From Claveliimonas intestinigallinarum (lineage in GTDB: Bacteria; Bacillota; Clostridia; Lachnospirales; Lachnospiraceae): DNA of 26,929 nucleotides. The notes under the pieces are model-generated. The model worked only from the letters and a program-made list of their open reading frames with translations. It was not told the DNA's origin and did no database searches. The stretch lies in the NCBI GenBank assembly GCA_019115145.1, contig DXED01000007.1, positions 1-26,929 on the forward strand. Reading direction: 5' to 3'. Numbering within the stretch: the stretch's first letter is position 1; every line of letters starts with the position of its first letter. The position numbers and the translations under genes were made by a program. This document shows, piece after piece, positions 23,803 to 26,929 of the stretch.

Positions 23803-25113
23803 TTACAGTCCATCCTTTCTCAAATCTGTCACTCTCTTTGCCTTTCCCTCAAACCGCTTCAGGGAGTAGGGAGCCACCAGCTTGATCTGGGTGGCAAGGC
23901 CCAGCTGGGACTTCAGTCCCTTCCTGATCTTCATCTCCAGCTCGCTGAGCTGCGCGTAGCTGTCAAGCAGCCTGTCGTCCACCAGCTCCACGGTGATGGT
24001 CATGACATCCAGCCGGTTCTTTCTCTCCACCAGTATCTCGTAGTGGGGTCCGATCTCCGGTATCTGGAGCAGCACCTCCTCGATCTGGGTCGGGAATACA
24101 TTCACGCCTCTGATGACCAGCATGTCGTCCGCCCGGCCGGAGATGTTCTCCATGCGCACGGTCGTCCTTCCGCATCTGCAGGGCTCATACATGAGCCTTG
24201 TCATATCCCCTGTCCGGTAGCGCACAAGGGGCAGCGCCTCTTTCCCGAGACAGGTGACCACCAGCTCGCCTCTCTCTCCGGGAGGCAGCACCTCCTCTGT
24301 CTTTGGGTCGATGATCTCCGGGATAAACCAGTCCTCGTTGACATGCATGCCCACAAGCTCCTCGCACTCTCCGGCCACGCCCGGGCCGCACAGCTCGCTC
24401 ATGCCGTAGTTCTGGGTGCACAGAAAGCGCTGGCCCCAGACCTTGTGCATCTCATCCCGCATGGGCTCCGTCATGCCCTCGCCTCCGAAGAGACCGATGT
24501 GCACCTTCAGATCCTTCTCCGGGTCCAGGCCTCTCGCCCGTATCTCCTCCCCCAGGTGGAGCGCATAGGAGGGGGTGGCCACCAGAAGGGTCACGCCCAT
24601 ATCCTGCAGGAACATGATCTGCTTCTTCGTGTTTCCCGAAGACATGGGAATGACAGACGCGCCGATCTTCTCAAGACCTCCATGGAGTCCCAGGGCCCCT
24701 GTGAAGGTCCCGTATCCAAAGGAAATCTGGGCCACGTCATCGGCTGTGGCGCCGCCCATACAGGCGATGCGGGCCACGTTTTCCAGCCACATGTCCAGGT
24801 CATTCCTTGTGTATCCCACCACCGTGGGCTTTCCTGTGGTCCCTGAGCTGGCGTGGAACCTGACCAGCTCCTTCTTGTCCACGGCAAAAAGCCCCATGGG
24901 GTAGTTGTCTCTGAAATCCGCTTTGTATGTAAAGGGCAGCTTCGTCAGATCCGCCAGTGTCTTTATATCCTCCGGCTTCACCCCTGCCTCGTCCATTTTC
25001 CTGCGGTAGGGAGCAACCCTCTCATAAATATAGGGCACCGTCTCCTTCAGCTTCTTCAGCTGGATCGCTTCTATCTCGCTTCTTGGCAGGGTCTCTTCCT
25101 TCGACCAGATCAT
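23803..25113 (-). CDS. Phenylacetate-CoA ligase family protein (first copy)
   Basis: This AMP-forming aryl-CoA ligase of 436 residues opens the operon. The P-loop is FHASSGTTGKPTVVGYTR, then NYGMSELCGPGVAGEC, GRADDMLVIRGVNVFPTQIE and the catalytic-lysine end KRFEGKAKRVTDL. The start at 25113 (MIWSKEETLPR) is fixed by AAGGAGG 7 nt upstream. An in-frame extension to 25170 (MCYTKGSTT...) would run into the promoter region. It is followed at once by iorA (TAA-A-ATG). In amino acid fermenters such ligases are thought to handle the aryl-acetyl-CoA made by IOR. In some methanogens the same pair works in reverse to build aromatic amino acids from aryl-acetates. Confidence 0.88.
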   Translation of the reverse strand: MIWSKEETLPRSEIEAIQLKKLKETVPYIYERVAPYRRKMDEAGVKPEDIKTLADLTKLPFTYKADFRDNYPMGLFAVDKKELVRFHASSGTTGKPTVVGYTRNDLDMWLENVARIACMGGATADDVAQISFGYGTFTGALGLHGGLEKIGASVIPMSSGNTKKQIMFLQDMGVTLLVATPSYALHLGEEIRARGLDPEKDLKVHIGLFGGEGMTEPMRDEMHKVWGQRFLCTQNYGMSELCGPGVAGECEELVGMHVNEDWFIPEIIDPKTEEVLPPGERGELVVTCLGKEALPLVRYRTGDMTRLMYEPCRCGRTTVRMENISGRADDMLVIRGVNVFPTQIEEVLLQIPEIGPHYEILVERKNRLDVMTITVELVDDRLLDSYAQLSELEMKIRKGLKSQLGLATQIKLVAPYSLKRFEGKAKRVTDLRKDGL

Positions 25114-25158
25114 GACATTTCCTCCTTCAATTTTACGCTTCCGCGTCGTGCTTCCCTT

Positions 25159-25187
25159 AGTATAGCACAATACTTTCGCAAGTTAAA
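25159..25187 (-). promoter_or_regulatory. Probable promoter of the ligase-ior-ACT operon
   Basis: On the minus strand an extended -10 element TGCTATACT has its TATACT at 25159-25164. The -35 region at 17-bp spacing (TTTAAC, 25182-25187) is poor, as expected for an extended -10 or an activator-dependent promoter. The leader would be about 40 nt. A long palindrome covers the -35 region. Confidence 0.55.
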
Positions 25188-25203
25188 GCATTAATTTGCG
25201 AAA
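25174..25203. promoter_or_regulatory. 30-bp imperfect palindrome, candidate operator of the ior operon
   Basis: TTTCGCAA (25174-25181) and TTGCGAAA (25196-25203) are perfect inverted arms. Inside them TTAA pairs with TTAA across a 4-nt centre AGCA, with one mismatch, so 12 of 13 positions pair. It overlaps the -35 region of the promoter above, a usual place for a dimeric regulator to bind. The regulator is unknown. Confidence 0.55.
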
Positions 25204-25258
25204 AATTTAAAATCCCCCGCCCGAAAGGCCCCTGCTGATTTCTCTTTTCGTTTTAAGA

Positions 25259-25311
25259 AAATAATACTCCAAAGAGTGTTGAAATACAACTGACTCTCCG
25301 GAGTATTATTT
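25259..25311 (-). terminator. Long hairpin, probable terminator behind the dnaK remnant
   Basis: Arms AAATAATACTCC (25259-25270) and GGAGTATTATTT (25300-25311) form 12 bp. Two inner helices, AGAGT/ACTCT and GTTG/CAAC, sit above it with a 5-nt loop. On the minus strand the 3' arm ends in TATTATTTTCTT, so a T-rich end is present but not a clean U-run. It lies about 10 nt after the last codon of the dnaK frame. Confidence 0.6.
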
Positions 25312-25321
25312 AAGCAAGCGT

Positions 25322-26836
25322 CTACAGACTCCCGGCGCTCTCCTCGAGCTGGCGCACAGCCTCCCGGATCTCCGCGAGCTGCTCCTCTGTCACCTTGTCC
25401 AGGCGGCACTTCATAGTCAGCTTGTTCAGTCTGTTCACGTCACCCTTCACCTGCTTTTTCGTCCCTCTGTCCAGGTCTTTTTTCTTCTCCTTCAGCTTCC
25501 GCTCTGTCTCCGCCATCAGCTTCCGGGCCTCTCCCAGGATCTCCACCGCGTCCTTTCTCGTCTGATCCTGCCCGGCGTAATCCCGGGCGTCCCGGATGGC
25601 CTGCTGGATCTCATCCTAGGACATGCTGTCGTTGGAGGTAATGGTGATGGACTGCTGCTTCCCTGTGTCCAGATCCCGGGCAGACACCTTCAGGATGCCG
25701 TTGGCGTCAATGTCAAAGGAGACCTCGATCTGGGGCACGCCGGCGGGAGCCGCCTTGATACCCTTCAGCCTGAATTTGCCGATGGTCTTGTTGTCCCTGG
25801 CCATGGGGCGCTCCCCCTGGAGCACATGGATATCCACGGAGCGCTGGTAGGGAACCGCTGTTGTGAACACCCTGGAATACCGGGTGGGAAGGGTCGTGTT
25901 CCTCTCTATCAGGCGGGTGGCCACGCCGCCCACAGTCTCAATGGACAGACTCAGAGGGGTCATGTCCAGAAGGAGCAGGCTCTTGCCTGTTCCTGCCGCC
26001 ACCAGACTGTTCCCTTCCAGGGTGCTTCCCAGGATGGCCGCTCCTTTCGCCACGCACTCGTCCGGGTTGATGTTCCTGGAGGGCTCTTTTTCCGTCAGCA
26101 GCCGCTCCTTCTCCTGGACAGCCGGAATTCTCGTGGAGCCTCCCACCAAGAGGACTCTCCCAAGCTCCGCCGGGGCGATGCCCGCATCGCTGAGGGCGCC
26201 GCGCACCGGCCGGGCCGTGCGCTCAATGAGGTCTCCTATGAGCTCCTGGAGCTGTCCTCTTGTGAGGGTCAGATCCATGTGCAGCATCTCCCCTCTGTGC
26301 TGGGTCAGATATGGGAGCGTGATGTGGGCGCTCTCCGACGCGGACAGCTCCTTTTTGGCCTGCTCCGCCGCGTCCTTCACCCGCTGCATGGCCCCGAAGT
26401 CGCGGGACAGGTCTGCCCCTGTCTCCTCCTTAAAGCGCCTCACCAGCCACTGGCTGATCCTCTCATCAAAGTCATCGCCGCCCAGGTCATACACCATCAC
26501 CTTCTGGGGCTCCCCGTGGTTCAGCCCGTAGGACATGGCCGCGCTTGTGGGCTCGTTGATGATGCGCTTTACGTTCAGGCCGGCGATCCGTCCCGCGTCC
26601 TTGGTGGCCTGCCTCTGGATATTGTTGAAGTAGACGGGCACTGTAATGACCGCCTCTGTCACCGGCTCCCCCAGAAATTTCTCCGCGTCCTCCTTCAGCT
26701 GCATCAGCACCATGGCGCTGATGGTCTGCGCCTTGTAGTCCGTCCCGTCAATGCGCACGCTCCACTCGGTTCCCATGTGGCGCTTCACAGAGCTGATGGT
26801 TTGCTTATGTGTGATAAAGAAGCAATAGAAGTGCAA
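25322..26836 (-). pseudogene. Decayed Hsp70/DnaK paralogue
   Basis: The frame is clearly DnaK: SVKRHMGTEW, AVITVPVYFN, RQATKDAGRIAGLNVKRIINEPTSAAM, LLVGGSTRIPAVQ, NINPDECVAKGAAI, LLLDMTPLSLSIETVGG, HVLQGERPMA and FDIDANGILKVSA. Three lesions break it. The first 70-80 residues, including the GIDLGTTNS ATP loop, are gone: homology begins near 26806, and an in-frame TAG at 26852-26854 closes the frame upstream, leaving only a TTG. About 28 residues of the nucleotide domain are missing at 26477-26485, where DLGG joins directly to DDFDERI. An in-frame TAG at 25616-25618 cuts off the helical lid, which still reads on (DEIQQAIRDARDYA to QLEESAGSL) to 25322. The product could not act as a chaperone. 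A working dnaK presumably lies elsewhere. Confidence 0.85.
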
Positions 26837-26850
26837 AAAATTTTGCCGTT

Positions 26851-26883
26851 CCTATCCGACACTTGGCCATTGTGTCGGATAGG
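26851..26883. repeat. 12-bp perfect inverted repeat next to the dnaK remnant
   Basis: CCTATCCGACAC (26851-26862) and GTGTCGGATAGG (26872-26883) flank a 9-nt loop. It lies just outside the point where dnaK homology stops. No T-run follows on either strand. It may mark the end of an inserted element or a hairpin in foreign sequence. The last 46 bases of the window show no gene that I can support. Confidence 0.6.
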
Positions 26884-26929
26884 TCGGGCGGTTATTCGGG
26901 CAAGTCAATCTTGCCGACAAAGCTGTAAT

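Noticed and set aside
25616..25618. TAG in the dnaK frame read as pyrrolysine or recoded
   Set aside because: There is no pyrrolysine context in the window, and the gene has two other disabling lesions, so simple loss of function is the better explanation.
1..26929. CRISPR arrays, rRNA, tRNA or complete insertion sequences
   Set aside because: No regularly spaced repeats, no tRNA-like cloverleaf or rRNA sequence, and no transposase frame were seen.

Overview
This window looks like chromosomal DNA from a GC-rich member of the Clostridia, most likely a gut Lachnospiraceae. That rests on the family mix (glycine dehydrogenase split into two subunits, a FliB-type cysteine-rich protein, AMP-forming aryl-CoA ligases with indolepyruvate:ferredoxin oxidoreductase) and on strong AAGGAGG ribosome sites. 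I did not compare it with any database. Almost all genes lie on the minus strand. The exceptions are a 5'-truncated membrane protein at the left edge and a cold-shock gene.

Left part (1-8100): an incomplete membrane protein (+) ends in a terminator facing a two-gene unit, an NCS2 purine permease followed by a FliB-like protein. Then come ptsI (PTS enzyme I), cysK (cysteine synthase) and a PurF-like protein that has lost its glutaminase nucleophile. A divergent intergenic region separates purF-like from a cold-shock gene (+). A large bidirectional terminator follows at 8019-8076.

Middle part (8094-19118): a DUF1538 membrane protein and a tandem-PII protein form a two-gene unit behind a consensus promoter. 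Next is a long operon reading gcvT-gcvH-gcvPA-gcvPB-lplA-lpd-fchA-folD. It is preceded by a consensus promoter, a single-aptamer glycine riboswitch and an intrinsic terminator. Together these genes would oxidise glycine to CO2, NH3, NADH and methylene-THF, lipoylate GcvH from scavenged lipoate, and carry the C1 unit to 10-formyl-THF. FolD lacks the residues needed for cyclohydrolase activity and FchA appears to supply that step.

Right part (19179-25203): an operon reading aryl-CoA ligase, iorA, iorB, ACT protein, second aryl-CoA ligase, second ACT protein. It would interconvert aryl-pyruvates, aryl-acetyl-CoAs and aryl-acetates, i.e. aromatic amino acid fermentation or its reverse. A 30-bp imperfect palindrome covers its -35 region. 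The right end (25322-26836) holds a decayed dnaK paralogue with three separate lesions, bordered by unrelated sequence with a 12-bp inverted repeat.

At two boundaries (3231-3269 and 10427-10471) the -35 box of the next promoter sits in the loop of the previous gene's terminator, and the 3' stem arm plus T-run form the 17-bp promoter spacer. The most promising little-described systems are the DUF1538/tandem-PII pair, the duplicated ligase/ACT/IOR operon, the FolD-FchA division of labour, and the PurF-like protein without its catalytic cysteine.
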